A stretch of DNA of 64,000 bases, from the NCBI GenBank assembly GCA_014529385.2, contig CM043944.1, positions 54,164,268 through 54,228,267 of the forward strand, given 5' to 3'. Below are positions 45,841-58,140 of this stretch, one piece after another (the first letter of the stretch is position 1; every line of letters begins with the position of its first letter). The notes under the pieces are model-generated. The model worked only from the letters and a program-made list of their open reading frames with translations. It made no database searches and was not told the DNA's origin. Position numbers and translations under genes: made by a program. The stretch is from Adiantum capillus-veneris (Eukaryota > Streptophyta > Polypodiopsida > Polypodiales > Pteridaceae).

Positions 45841-47933
45841 TGACGGTTAAGAAAGGAAGGAGAGAAGTTACATTACCATTGGGGTTGAAGAAGGAATTGG
45901 TAGAAGAGACGAAGCCAATGTTGGCACAAGCAATTAACATGTCTGAAGGATTGGAGGATGAAAAAGAAGCATATTTACTAGCAGCAAATCCAACAATTGT
46001 TCCGGTATTTGAGATAGATGTGGAGCGGATCATTGAGAAATATGCAAAAAAAGAGAACAGTTTGGGAATTGATCAGTTGCAGGGGAATACAGATGGTGTG
46101 GAACAGGAAAATATAGAAGAGAAGAAAACTCGGGAGGAAACTGTGATCGAGGATTCAGTATTGGAGCCAAAGGAGGCCATTCAGAGAGCGGAAGCTCTGT
46201 ATGATAAGATGATAAAGAAAGTTTCTTGAGTTAAGGAGGATGATTTACAGGATCTGAATTTGGGGACGGAGGATCATCCAAAGATGGTAAGATTTAGTGT
46301 TCATTTGGAAGAAGGCTTCAAGGAGGACTTGAAGGAATTATTGTTGGAGTATATTGATGTCTTTGCATGGGATTATTCTGATTTGAAAGGCATGGATCCT
46401 CAAGTGTATAAGCATCATATAAATTTGAAAATGGATGTTGTTCCAATGATTCAACAAAGATACAGGATGAATCCAAATTATGCCAAGCAGGTGAAAGAGG
46501 AATTGGATAAATTGATGAATGCAGGGTTTATAATGTCAGTGGATCAGGCGGAATGGTTGTCACCAATTGTAGTGGTACCCAAGAAGTCGGGGAAGTTAAG
46601 GGTTTGTGTGGATTACAAAAAATTGAATGTAGCAACAGTTGTTGCAGATCCATTTCCATTGCCTTATATTGATTTAGTTGTGGATGATGTAGCGGGACAT
46701 GAGATGTACACTTTTCTTGACGGATTTTCAGGATACAATCAAATACCAATGGCTGAGGAGGATATTAAAAACTCTGCTTTTATCACAGAATGGGGAGCTT
46801 TTGCATATACAGTGATGAGCTTTGGATTGAAGAATGGACCACCATCGTTTTTGAAGGCAGCTTTTAAAACCTTTGAGCCACATTTGACAAATTTTATGAG
46901 GATTTTTATGGATGATTTTTCCATTTTTGGGGAAAAAGTCAGGCATCTGGAATATTTGAGGAAGTGTTTTGAAAGATGTAGGATGTTTCGGATTTCACTT
47001 AATCCCCAGAAGTGCGCAATAGCAGTACAGAAGGGAAAATTGTTGGGACATATCATCTCTCAAGAAGAAATGTCGATTGATGGGGACAAGATTAGTTCCA
47101 TTCAGAAAGCTGTAGCTCCGGAAAATTTGAAGGCAGTGATACAGTTTGTTGGACAGATCGAATGGCATGGTAGGTATTTACAGTATTTGGCGGATGTGAG
47201 TGCACCACTTAGTCATGTGACTAAGAAGGAAGTGGAATTTGTTTGGGGAGAAGCTCAAGAGAAGGCTTTTCAGATTATCAAAAAGATGTTGGTAGTTTCA
47301 CCTATACTTCAACCACCAAATTGGGAATTTCCATTTCATGTGTATGTTGATGCTTCTGACATGGCAGTAGGAGCTGTTTTAATGCAGGAGAAGATTAAGG
47401 GATGGTTCATACCGATTTATTATGCTAGTAGAATGTTGACATCACCGGAGAAGAATTACACAGTCACGGAAAGAGAAGCTTTGGGAATGATTTTTTCTTT
47501 GAAAAAATTCCGACATTATCTGCTAGGGAACAAAGTGGTTTTTCATGTGGATCATAAGGCTTTGTTGTTTCCGGTAAAGAAGCCAAAACTGGAAGGAAAA
47601 TTAGCAAGGTGGATGCTCATGTTGCAAGAATTTGATTACATAGTTGTTCATACTCCAGGAACTCAGCATGTAGTGGCGGATTATCTCAGCAGATTGGAAC
47701 ATAAGGAGGAATTACCAGGAGTATCGGATAAATTGCCTGATGTGGATTTGTTTCGAGTGGAAGGACACTTTTTTGACAATTGGTATGATCAGATGGTTCA
47801 ATTTCTGACAGATGGAGTTTTACCTTCGACAATGTCTCTGGATCAAAGGAAGAAGTTTGCATTGAGGAGCAGACCATTTCTAATTATACCTGGAGCATTA
47901 TATAGAAGAGGAGCAGATCAGATTATACGATGA
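45841..47933 (+). pseudogene. Gypsy F reverse transcriptase and RNase H
   Basis: The long frame 46260-47933 (557 codons) is preceded by a linker with one TGA at about 46227. RT motifs are LRVCVDYKKLN, FGLKNGPPSF and the catalytic box FMDDFSIFG, then LLGHIIS. RNase H is complete: HVYVDASDMAVGAVL, TEREALGM, HVDHKALL and VADYLSR. This is the best-preserved enzyme pair in the element. It ends at TGA 47931-47933. Confidence 0.9.
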
Positions 47934-49544
47934 TGTGTTCCGAATGAAGAGCAGAAAGCAGTGTTGCAAGAGGCACATTAGGGATCAGATGGAGGAAATT
48001 TCTCAGGGGAAATTACAGGTCGGAAAATTTTACAAGCTGGACTTTGGTGGCCTTTATTATTGAAGGATGCACATAGTTTTGCCAAGGAATGTGTTCAATG
48101 TCAGAAGACTGGGTAGCCTACACAAGGGGATAGGATGCAGGATCATCCAGTATTGCCATTAGAACCATTTCAGAAGTGGGGAATGGATTTTGTAGGCCCA
48201 ATAAAACCACGGGCAAAGAGGACAGGTTCCATATATATTCTTGTTGCAACAGATTATGATACCAAATGGGTGGAAGCAGTAGCTTTGAGAGATAATAAAG
48301 CAACAAGTGTAGCAAGGTTTCTATATAAAAACATTATGACAAGATTTGGATGTCCTATTGAGTTGGTGTCGGATCAGGGAACACATTTTTTGAATTCTGT
48401 GATTGAGGAGTTGACATCCAGACATATGATTTTGCATAAGAAATCTACCCCATATCATCCTCAAGCAAATGGGCATGCAAAAAGCTCTAATAAAGTGTTG
48501 GTGAGAATTTTGAAGAAGATTGTGTCGGAAAACAAGTCGGATTGGGATGACAAGTTGGATTCAACACTATGGGCTTTTTGGATAGCTTTTAAGGTGGCAA
48601 CTGGAATGACACCTTTCAAATTGGTCTTTGGGATTGAAGTTGTGGTGCCAATGGAATATGTAATTCCAAGCTTGAGGTTGTCAGTTCAGCATAAGTTAAG
48701 TCCGGAGGAATCAATTTCTTATAGACAGAAGGAACTGCTTAAATTGGAAGAGGATAGAATTTAGAGTGCCTATTTGGTGGAAATTGGGCAGAAGAGGAGA
48801 CAAGCATGGATGTGTAGGCATGTGAAATTCAAAATTTTTCAGAAAGGGGATTGGGTGATGTTATACACTTCTTAATTGGGACCACATTCGGGTAAGTTGA
48901 AGCTGAGATATTTGGGACGTTAATCAAAACAGGGTCAAGGAACATTTTTGTTGAAAGATGTCTTTGGAACAAAGATTTTGAAACCAGTGAATGGATTCAC
49001 ATTGAAGAAATTTTATGGAAAGGTGCCTGAGGTTCCCAAGTGGATGGTCAATAAGGCTGAGGATATTGGCAATAAATTGTTAACAGTTGGTGTTCTGGGA
49101 GTTGCAGTGGAATGTTCAGAGGGAGAATTGGCAATTCGTTCTAGCAATTCAAAAATTGAAAAGGGATCTGGAATTTGGAATTCGGATTGCGGACTGGAAG
49201 TCGGAAATTGGACTGTCGGATTTGAAGTCTCAAAAGTGGAAAGTTGGAGGAATGGAATTGGGAAAAAGGGTACGGAGGTACTAATAAGTGGGGGTACTCA
49301 TTTTAAGGCAAAAAATTTGCTTAGTGCTGATGTGACTCACTTAAGGAAGAATAATTTTTTGGCGAATCCTGCATGGCGTGCCCAAATCGAGGAGAATTTT
49401 CATCATCATAAGAGTAAGGTGGTGAGAGGAGTTGGGGATCACATCCAAGTGTGTGAACGTTACAGTTTAGTGAGTGTTAAGTCGGGTGAGAAGGGTGAAA
49501 TGTTTTCTGAGAATATTAAGGGCAAGCTCATGGCGGGTATGTAA
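47934..49544 (+). pseudogene. Gypsy F integrase and long C-terminal tail
   Basis: The zinc finger region (GGNFSGEITGRKILQ ... CVQCQKTG) contains two TAG codons. The core has GMDFVGP (Asp), SDQGTHF (Asp) and NGHAKSSNKV, where the catalytic Glu has become Lys. The C-terminus runs in the same frame through more stops to FLLKDVFGTKILKPVNGFTLKKFYGKVPEVPKW. It then continues open for ~170 codons of Ser/Gly/Trp-rich sequence (GIWNSDCGLEVGNWTVG) to TAA-type stop at 49544. Confidence 0.85.
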
Positions 49545-49684
49545 GATGATGCGTCAGAAGTGATGCCGAACACTAGGTCGATGAAGATGGCGATGGAGGA
49601 CTTGTTCAAAGCGTGGCAACAGGAAGAGCCAATCGAGGTGGAAAGCGATGAGGCTGAATCTCTGAGTGATCAGGGCAGCTGAAG

Positions 49685-50879
49685 ATGGCGGTGGCAGATT
49701 TTGACCATAATGAAGCGGAAACCCAGGTATGGCTAAAGTGTATAGGTCTTTATGAATTTGCATGTCTACCTTGGGATACATGGGCAGAGAATGAATTCGC
49801 TGAGCAGTAGTGGAATATGATAAAGAAAAGTGATGGAATGATTACAGTGGATGTGCGCTTGACACCAAAGTTGGTGTCCAAAGTCTTCAAGGTTCCCTGT
49901 CTAACTGTGCCGGCTAAAACAAGGAAGATGACCGATTCCCAGATGAAAGGGGAATTCAAAAATCCGGTAGGAACGAAGGCATACTACATGGTGAAGAATG
50001 CGGGTGGAAACAGAGCTTCAATTTGTTTTGGTATTTGGACAAAGTGTATCCTCGAGAAGACTGCCTATATGTCCAAGGAGGCTTTTGCTCCTTTGTTTCA
50101 GGCGGAGAGAGTCATTAAGGTGGATTGGGCATCAGTTTTGTATGATCGGATGCAGTTAACTGGAAAAAGAGACTGGCGTTGGACACCAGCAGTGGGCAGA
50201 GTAGCACCTTATTTGGTTGCAATTTTCGAGTATGTTCTGAAGGTTCCAACAGTAGCAACAGGTTTGAAGACACCAGTGGTAGATGTGGCAAAAGAAGAGG
50301 GAATAACATATGGAAGTAAGAGAAGGAAACTGTTGTTGGGCTCTCCAACAGTTGAAAAAGGTAAATCACCTTTCAAAGTCACTTGGAAGGGTTTGGAAGA
50401 ATCGGAATCAAAACCGAACAGTTTCACAATGGAATCAGAATCAAAGAAATCGGAGTCCAAAGGCAAAAAGGTAACGCTGTTTATGAAAGGAATGGGTGGA
50501 GGTGTTGAGAAGACTGCTCTGGAAAGTTTCAAAGTCAAAGCAGGGAGCAGTGACAGTTATGAGCATAAGGGAGTTTTTTCTGTGGAAGAGGCAGCTAACA
50601 GTTTGACTCAACTGAATGAGTTTATGCATAATCAAGATGCAGCTATGAGGGTGATGGAAGCTGAGAAAATAGAACATAAATGAAGTGCTATCCCGGAGTG
50701 GGAAATGCAGAAGGTTTGGATGTAGTTGTTTCAGGAGAGGTCAGATAAAGAAAGACTGCAGGAGGAAGTTAAACGGATTAGAGGAGAGGCTTTGGCAAGA
50801 AATGCTGAAGTTCTGAGTGTAGCTGAGGATTTTACTAAGTGGGCAAACGGACTAAAATCTGCACTGGATGAATTTAGTA
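49685..50879 (+). pseudogene. Gypsy F extra ORF downstream of integrase
   Basis: The frame starts MAVADFDHNEAETQVWLKCIG and crosses a TAG at 49808. It then reads open from 49817 to 50683 with SKVFKVPCLTVPAKTRKMTD, ICFGIWTKCILEKT and PYLVAIFEYVLKVPT, then a Ser/Lys/Glu-rich middle. After a TGA at 50681 and a TAG at 50723 the same frame continues into a coiled-coil segment (ERSDKERLQEEVKRIRGEAL). It occupies the env position of errantivirus-like elements. No signal peptide or transmembrane helix is visible, so an envelope role is not supported. Family unrecognised. Confidence 0.6.
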
Positions 50880-50996
50880 TGTTGTCAGTTTTTGTGTTCT
50901 GCTTCAATTCCAGTTCCATTCTGGTTTATGTGTTCCAGTTCCAGTTCCATTCTGATTTCTGTGTTTTGTCTATTCTGAATGTATGTGCCTTAAACA
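50880..50996 (+). repeat. Terminal repeat of gypsy F, right copy
   Basis: Copy of 43145-43230 with a ~30-bp internal duplication; no polypurine tract directly precedes it. Confidence 0.55.
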
Positions 50997-51453
50997 ACAC
51001 TTAATTGATGCTGGAAATTACAAGATGTTTCCATTGATCAGATATCTGGAACCCTTGATACAAATTGGTTGCATACGCTGTTGGGAAACAAGCAAACTGA
51101 AACACCTCTATAGCGATGTCACCCAAGAGAGTTGAAAGAGAATTACAAGAAACCAAAAGCTTTGCAAAATCCTTTTGAAACACCACAAGTCCAATAGGAG
51201 TAGTCCCCTTGGGAATTTACTGGCCGTTGCCCACCCAAGAGACTATGTCACATAGGAGCAAAACCCTGTCAAATCACGGATTTATAGCACACGCCGACCA
51301 ATGCATATGAATACAAGAGCCTCTCCTTCCACAATTAAACATCACAAACCCACAACTTCAACATCAATTCCATAATTCATAGATACATGCCCTCCGAATC
51401 TGTCTACACACAATTTGCCACTAGGCTGCCATAGCCATAACCCTACAGAGAAC
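50997..51453. other. Unassigned sequence left of copia K
   Basis: This is continuous with 57074 onward across the AGAAC target site. A short minus-strand frame (51001-51186) reads FQKDFAKLLVSCNSLSTLLG without a recognisable domain. I see no gene I can support. Confidence 0.5.
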
Positions 51454-52249
51454 TGTTAAGTATGGAGCCTGATTTACCCTTGTAATTTTCTGTGGTAAAT
51501 GCACACATTTGTAAGGCCCCCATTATGAGGAGAAGCCATCGTGCGTGAAGGAAAATCACTCACCGGAAACCAAAATTTTCACGGACAAGAATTAGGGGCA
51601 ACTTTAAAGGCCTCGCGGGCGGAGGCCCCCGAGATTTTTTTTTCGCCGGAATAATATGGCCGGACGGCGGCCAGAAAGTGGTCGGAAAACAACCAGTCAG
51701 TTGGCCGGTGGCCGGTAGTCAATGGCTGATGGCCGGTGGTCGGAAGTCAATGGCCGGTGGCCGGTGGTCGAAAGTCAGTGGCCGGTGGCCGGTGGCCGAA
51801 TTCAAAAGCGGACTTGTCTTCTCAAGGGCGGCCACACATGGGCGGATTGGAGGGTCCGATTTGGACTTATTTGCACAAGGGCGGCTACACATGGCTGTCT
51901 CTCATAAGAGAGGGCAGCCCTTTTGGCCTATAAAAGGAGGCCATTTCTACACACATTTCATAGTGTGAAGTTGATGCAACAAGGTGAGTGTGAGGTGGTG
52001 AGAGTGAAGCAAGGCGGGAGCTCTATCAAGGGTTTAATACCTTTGTAAACTACTTCTTCTTTTGAAGTGCTAAAGCCATTGAGTGGCTGCTTTCCCGTGG
52101 ACGTAGCCCACATTGGGTGAACCACGTATATCGTGTGTACTCTCTCTCTCTCTCTCTCTCTACTCTATAATCTCTTGTGTGTGAAATCTATCTCTCTCCA
52201 TTAAGTAATCTACTCAATTATCTATTTAGCTACGTCTTATTTCCTAACA
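51454..52249 (+). repeat. 5' LTR of copia K
   Basis: It carries GC-rich tandem repeats of a GGCCGGTGG-type unit (about 51700-51800), a TATA box (TATAAAA at 51929-51935), and a CT microsatellite (about 52141-52160). Confidence 0.95.
51929..51935 (+). promoter_or_regulatory. TATA box in 5' LTR of copia K
   Basis: GGCCTATAAAAGGAGG context, repeated at 56757-56763 in the 3' LTR and in the solo LTR; the likely promoter for the genomic transcript. Confidence 0.75.
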
Positions 52250-52251
52250 AC

Positions 52252-52263
52252 TGGTATCAGAGC
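52252..52263 (+). promoter_or_regulatory. Primer-binding site of copia K
   Basis: TGGTATCAGAGC two bases after the LTR; complementary to initiator tRNA-Met. Confidence 0.95.
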
Positions 52264-52322
52264 AAGGTTTGCTCGTAGCTAAATTATCTCAAGGAAAGGA
52301 TTCCTTGAATTGAGTGGGAGTT

Positions 52323-53390
52323 ATGGCGGAGGAAGGGAAGCTCAAGATTGAGAAGTTCAACGGCAAAAACTACCAACATTGGAAGATGCAGATTGAAGAC
52401 TATCTCTACCAGAAGGACCTCTATTTTCCACTAGGCGATCTTGCAAAGAAGCCCGCAACAATGGCAGATGAAGCATGGATTGTCCTTGATCGAAAGGCAC
52501 TGGGAACAATCCGGTTAAGCTTGGCATCAACGGTGGCCTTCAATGTTTCGGAGATGAAGACCACGTAGGACTTGATGAAGTCACTTGACGACTTCTACGA
52601 GAAACCATCGGCATCCAATAAGGTATTTCTTATGAGGCGCTTGTTCAATCTAAAGATGGCAGAGAATGGTTCAGTTGCAGAACACCTAAATGAATTTAAC
52701 ACAAACATAAGTCAACTTCGATCAGTGAAAATCAATTTCGATGACGAAGTGCGAGCTCTCCTTATACTATCATCTCTACCGGATAGTTGGGACAGCCTTG
52801 TGATGGCTGTAAGTAATTCTATCTCTGGCACAAATACTCTTAAGTTTGATGATGTTGTGGGTGTTCTCCTAAGCGAGGAAATGAGAAGGAGAAGCACAGG
52901 AGAATCATCAAGTGCTGCACTATCAGTGGAAACAAGAGGAAGGCCTAAGGAGAGGTTCAAAAACCAAAAGGTTCGTGATCGCTCAAGGCGGAGCAAGTCA
53001 CGCACAAAGTCAGTTCTTGAATGTTGGAACTGCGGCAAGAAGGGCCACGTCAAGAAGGATTGCTGGTCCAAGAAGAATAAGGAGACAGAGTCTCAAGACA
53101 ACAAGCCAACATCGAAGGCCAATGTGGCAGGTAAAGTAGAACAAGATGCTCTAATTCTCTCATTAGACAATGTGTCTAATTCCTGGATAGTAGATTCCGG
53201 GGCTTCATTCCATGCGACACCACACAAGCAACATTTCCAAGACTACACCAAAGGTAATTTTGGGTATGTATACTTGGGAGATGATGAAGCTTGTGAGATT
53301 GTTGGCAAAGGTACAGTTTCTGTCAAAACTGCTAACGGAATGAATGGAATCTTAAAGATGTTAGGCATGTTCCTTCTCTTCGAAAAAATT
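52323..53390 (+). pseudogene. Copia K gag and protease
   Basis: Starts at the first ATG after the PBS (MAEEGKLKIEKFNGKNY). The gag domain (YQHWKMQIEDYL, LMRRLFNLKM, LLILSSLPDSW) is followed by a perfect CCHC knuckle, CWNCGKKGHVKKDC, and the protease SWIVDSGASFHAT. An in-frame TAG lies at 52566-52568 (a Trp position). A one-base shift near 53345-53360 moves the frame just before VRHVPSLRKNLIS. Confidence 0.93.
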
Positions 53391-54187
53391 TGATCTCTAC
53401 AGGAAAATTAGACGATGAAGGTCACAACATTGCATTCAGAAACAAACGATGGAAGATCTCAAAGGGATCTTTGGTGGTTTCCAAGGGAGAAAAAGTCGGT
53501 ACACTTTACTTGTGTACTGTTAGCACGCAACCTTCGGCTTGTGTAGCAACTACAGAAGTTGACAGTGCGGTGTGGCACTACCGACTTGGGCATATGAGTG
53601 CCAAAGGAATGCAAATCCTTCAAACAAAGAATTTTCTACCAAGTTTGAAAGAAGTGGACTTAGAGTTCTGTGAAGATTGTGTTTATGGTAAACAAAAGAG
53701 GGTAAAATTTCAAAAATCAGGAAATGAAAGAAAAAATAGAAAACTTGAGTTGGTTCATTCTGATGTTTGGGGTCCTGCAAGTACACCATCACTTGGTGGC
53801 TCATTGTACTATGTAACATTCATAGACGATGCCACTAGAAAAACATGGGTTTATGTCATGAAGAATAAATCCGATGTATTTTCCATATTTCAAAGGTGGT
53901 AAGCCTTTGTGGAGAATGAAACAGGTACCAAGGTTAAATGCCTCAGATCCGACAATGGAGGCGAATATTGCAGCCAAGCTTTTGAAAGCTTTTGTGCTAG
54001 CAATGGCATTCGGAGGCAAAGGACAACCCCAAGGACACCTCAACAAAATGTGATTTCGGAAAGGATGAACAGGACAATCATGGAACGAGCACGAAGCATG
54101 CGGCTACATGCAGGCCTACCGCTTGAGCTTTGGGCGGAAGCTGTAAGTACGTCTGTGTAATTAATCAATCGGTCACCCTCAACGGCA
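53391..54187 (+). pseudogene. Copia K integrase
   Basis: The pre-integrase region has VWHYRLGHMSAKGM and CEDCVYGKQ. The catalytic core has HSDVWGP (Asp), RSDNGGEYCS (Asp) and SERMNRT (Glu), so the DDE triad is intact. TAA codons at 53900-53902 and 54158-54160 interrupt it, the second where a Tyr is usual before LINRSPSTAL. Confidence 0.92.
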
Positions 54188-56203
54188 TTGGATGGGGGAG
54201 TTCCAGAAGAGGCATGGACAGGTAAACCGGTGAATTATGCATTTCTCAAAGTGTTTGGGTGTGAGGCTTTCATGCACATAGATAGAAGCCTAAGATCAAA
54301 GTTAGATGCAAAGTGCAAAAAGTGTTTCTTCATTGGCTATGGAGAAGGAGACTTTGGGTATCACCTATGGAATCCTGAAGATGGTAAAATCTTAAGGAGT
54401 AGGGATGTAATTTTTAACGAACAAAATATGTACAAAGATTACTTGGAAAGAAAACAAACAAAAGAAACAGGTGATGAGTACATGGAGCTTGAGGACGGTG
54501 AAGACTCAAGGACTGCAAACGGTGACAATGTGCAACAACGTCAACCAAATGAGGAGCCTCAACCTATTCCCCGAAGATCTACAAGAGCAAGTAGACCTCC
54601 AGAAAGGTTTGTTCCTTCCTTCAACCATCTCTTGATCTCAGATTCTGGAGAGCCGAAATCATATGAAGAAGCTATGCAACATGAATCCAAAGAAGAATGG
54701 ACGAAGAGCATGCAAGTGGAGATGGACTCACTACATCGCAACCAAACATGGGAGTTGGTTGAGTTGCCTAAAGGTAAGCGGGCACTTCAAAACAAATGGG
54801 TGTACAAGCTAAAGGAAGAAGAAGGTGGGAAGAAAAGGTACAAGTCTAGGCTTGTGGTAAAAGGTTTTTCTCAAAAGAAAGGTATTGACTTCAATGAAAT
54901 ATTTTCTCATGTTGTAAAAATGAACTCAATTAGGCTTGTCTTAAGCCTTGTGGCTGCTCATGATCTAAATATCGAGCAAATGGATGTAAATACGGCATTC
55001 CCTCACGGTGACTTAGAGGAGGAAATCTACATGCTTCAACCAAAGGGGTATGAAGTAAAAGGTAAGGAGAAAATGGTTTGCAGATTAAAGAAGAGCTTGT
55101 ATGGATTAAAGCAAGCATCAAGACAATGGTACTTGAAGTTTGATCGATGGATGTTGGATCATGGATTCACAAGATGCAACTCAGATCACTGCGTCTACAC
55201 GAAGAATTTGGGAGATGGGAAATTCATCATCCTAATGTTGTATGTTGATGACATGTTGATTGCAAGTGCTAACATGTAGGACATCAAAGACCTAAAAGAG
55301 GAGCTGTCCAAATCTTTTTCAATGAAAGATTTAGGTGCTGCGAAGAGGATACTTGGTATGATAATATCAAGGGACAGGACGAAGAAGACAACAAAGCTAT
55401 CTCAAGAAGATTACATCAAGAAGGTACTAGAAAGGTTTGCAATGCAAAATGCAAAACCAGTTTCTACACCTTTGGTTGGTCATTTTAAACTAACGAAGGA
55501 TATGTGTCCAAAGAAACAAGGGGAGATAGCCTATATGTCTAAAGTTCCATATGCTGCAGTGGTAGGTTCTCTAATGTATGCTATGGTCTGGACAAGGCCA
55601 GACATTGCACATGCAGTGGGAGTTGTGAGTAGGTTCATGGACAACCCAGGTAAAGAGCATTGGCAAGCTGTGAAGTGGATACTTAGGTATCTAAAAAGGA
55701 CAACAACAAATGCTTTGTATTTTGGAGGAACTGATATTTTTCTAGAAGGGTATGCTGATGCAGATATGGCAGGTGACAAAGATACTCGAAGGAGCACTAC
55801 TGGCTATGTGTTCACGGTTGGAGGCACAACAGTAAGCTGGGCTTCAAAGCTGCAGAAAGTGGTTTCACTTTCTACCATGGAAGTAGAGTATGTAGCAATG
55901 ACGGAGGCAAGCAAAGAAATTCTGTGGCTTCATAGATTCTTAGAAGAGCTTGGATTCAAACAAGACAATTGTGTCTTATACAGTGATAGCCAAAGCGCTA
56001 TCCATCTTGCGAAGAACTCAGCCTTTCATTCAAGGACAAAGCACATTGAGGTGAGATATCACTTCATACGCACTCTTTTGGAAGAGGGACAGCTAAAGCT
56101 AGGAAAGGTGCATACAAGTAAAAATCCTGCAGACATGTTTACAAAGGTGGTCAACAAGGAGAAGTTGAGCTTTTGCTCATCTTCAATCGGCATTCAAGGA
56201 TAA
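54188..56203 (+). pseudogene. Copia K reverse transcriptase and RNase H
   Basis: The linker has RRSTRASRPPERF. RT follows: NKWVYKLKEEEGG, KSRLVVKGFSQKKGIDF, MDVNTAFPHGDLEEEIYM and LKKSLYGLKQASRQWY, with the catalytic YVDDMLIA. A TAG at 55277-55279 breaks the frame shortly after. RNase H is complete: GYADADMAGD, EVEYVAMTEASKE and SDSQSAIHLA. The frame stops at 56201-56203. Confidence 0.94.
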
Positions 56204-56263
56204 GAAGCCAGAATGGAAAGCAGTCACAGGTTTGGTTTGGAGATCAGTCTCCAAGTGGGAGAT

Positions 56264-57073
56264 TGTTAAGTATGGAGCCTGATTTACCCTTGTAATTTTC
56301 TGTGGTAAAAGCGCACATTTGTAAGGCCCCCATTATGAGGAGAAGCCATCGTGCGTGAAGGAAAATCACTCATCCAAAACCAAAATTTTCACGGACAAGA
56401 ATCAGGGGCAACTTTAAAGGCCATGGGGACGGAGGCCCCCGAGACTTTTTTTTCTCCGGAATATTCTTTTTCGTCAGAATATTATGGCCGGACGGCGGCC
56501 GGAAAGTGGTCGGAAAACAACCAGTTGGTTGGCCGGTGGCCGGTAGTCAATGGCTGATGGCCGGTGGTCGGAAGTCAATGGCCGGTGGCCGGTGGTCGGA
56601 AGTCAGTGGCCGGTGGCCGGTGGCCGAATTCAAAAGCGGACTTGTCTTCTCAAGGGCGGCCACACATGGGCGGATTGGAGGGTCCGATTTGGACTTATTC
56701 GCACAAGGGCAGCTACACATGGCTGTCTCTCATAAGAGAGGGCAGTCCTTTTGGCCTATAAAAGGAGGCCATTTCTACACACATTTCATAGTGTGAAGTT
56801 GATTCAACAAGGTGAGTGTGAGGTGGTGAGAGTGAAGCAAGGCGGGAGCTCTATCAAGGGTTTAATCCCTTTGTAAACTACTTCTTCTTTTGAAGTGCTA
56901 AAGCCATTGAGTGGCTGCTTTCCCATGGACGTAGCCCACATTGGGTGAACCACGTATATCGTGTGTACTCTCTCTCTCTCTCTCTACTCTATAATCTCTT
57001 GTGTGTGAAATATTTCTCTCTCCATTAAGTAATCTACTCAATTATCTATTTAGCTACGTCTTATTTCCTAACA
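56264..57073 (+). repeat. 3' LTR of copia K
   Basis: 810 bp, near-identical to the 5' LTR. It has an extra ~17-bp stretch (TTCGTCAGAATATTATGG region) and a shorter CT microsatellite. It is preceded by AAGTGGGAGA. Confidence 0.95.
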
Positions 57074-58140
57074 AGAACTAGTCGTAACCTGAAGAGCACA
57101 ACTCCAATTGGGGCACTTTAAAGCTTGAGATAAATCTTGAAAAATGACTGGCGAGAAATTTTAAGATGACCAAAATTGATTCCATACGCCTCCATGAGCA
57201 AAATTGACGCCAACAGAAAGCTGTCCCAGCACGACTACACGTAGAGAAGGCTAGTCGAGGCAAAAAACTGCATCAGAAAGCATGGAGAAGCCCAAACGAC
57301 CACAAACCTGAAAATTTCTGAACTTTGGCTGAACTTTTTTTAGTTTGTACATGAGTTTAAGTTATATACAAGGCTCACTTCAAAAAACTCACCCACGGGC
57401 ACTTACAGTAGCTCGACACCTGTCACTATATTAGCGACTTGCAGTGCATGTACATGTACATGTGCTTGCTAAAGCAAGCTAAAAAACCCACAAAAAGAAA
57501 GCCCACACGCCCTTTTAACATCGGGCGTCATGTCCATATGTACAAATTTACAAAAAACAAAGTGTCAGAAATGATCCCAACAACGCCAACGCCGGTATGC
57601 CTATTGATTTGAAATCTTCTATTCAGATAACCCAAACACGATGGAAACAATCCAGAACGTGCCAGATAAACTTCATCTTGCTTATCCCTTCTCGTGCTTT
57701 GTTTTCCTTGTTACCCTTCTTCCTTCACCTTTCGCTTCTCTCTGGCAGAGGCTACTTCTCCTGATAGCCCTCGCTGGCTTCTTCTCTACAGAGCTTGTTG
57801 GACGGGAAGTGACTCACACACCCATGAAGTGCATGCAAACACTACCTAGATCAACATAATGTCAATCGAGGACACAGATGACACGATAGGCACATGGAGG
57901 AAATCTCTTAAGCTTGTCAGGCTGAGACCATCCTACACATACAACACTCAGGAAGGCCAACTAAACCACGATCAAGAACCTCACTGCTCTCAACTACACC
58001 ACCTAGCCACATACACACATACGAAAGGTAACTCACCTAATCATGCGAGATTCCTACGAAACTTAAGGAACACCATCCCCTCACTAGGATACACCTGTCC
58101 CTAAGCTTCTACACTCAAAATCCTCACACTAAACCCATCT
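57074..58140. other. Unassigned sequence right of copia K
   Basis: No recognisable domain. A GT/AC-rich stretch (about 57440-57480) is present, and short open frames at 57641-58104 lack homology that I know. It may be part of the LTR that ends at 58750. Confidence 0.4.

Larger units (their letters stand above)
42741..50996 (+). mobile_element. Ty3/gypsy element F with an extra 3' ORF
   Basis: In order: a candidate 5' LTR end (to 43230) and a PBS-like TGGCGATCATGG, then gag, protease, RT, RNase H, integrase, and an additional ORF of ~330 codons. A repeat of the 5' LTR end follows at 50880-50996. The repeated block is only 86 bp (43145-43230) on the left and 117 bp on the right. No target-site duplication is seen. 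Boundaries are therefore approximate; the coding part is certain. Confidence 0.8.
51454..57073 (+). mobile_element. Complete Ty1/copia retrotransposon K with AGAAC TSD
   Basis: The 5,620-bp element has LTRs of 796 bp (51454-52249) and 810 bp (56264-57073), TG...CA ends and perfect AGAAC duplications (51449-51453 and 57074-57078). It has an initiator-Met PBS and a purine tract before the 3' LTR. The single gag-pol frame runs in copia order: gag, protease, integrase, RT, RNase H. Four nonsense codons and one frameshift inactivate it. The same family left the solo LTR at 9507-10306. Confidence 0.96.

Noticed and set aside
49817-50683. Calling the extra ORF of gypsy F an envelope gene
   Set aside because: No signal peptide, transmembrane segment or cleavage site could be seen.
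51722-51968. ORFs over the GGCCGGTGG repeats in copia K LTRs
   Set aside because: They recur in three frames and in every LTR copy, as expected from a tandem repeat rather than a gene.
57641-58104. Two adjacent plus-strand ORFs as a host gene
   Set aside because: There is no recognisable domain, and the region probably belongs to a retroelement LTR.
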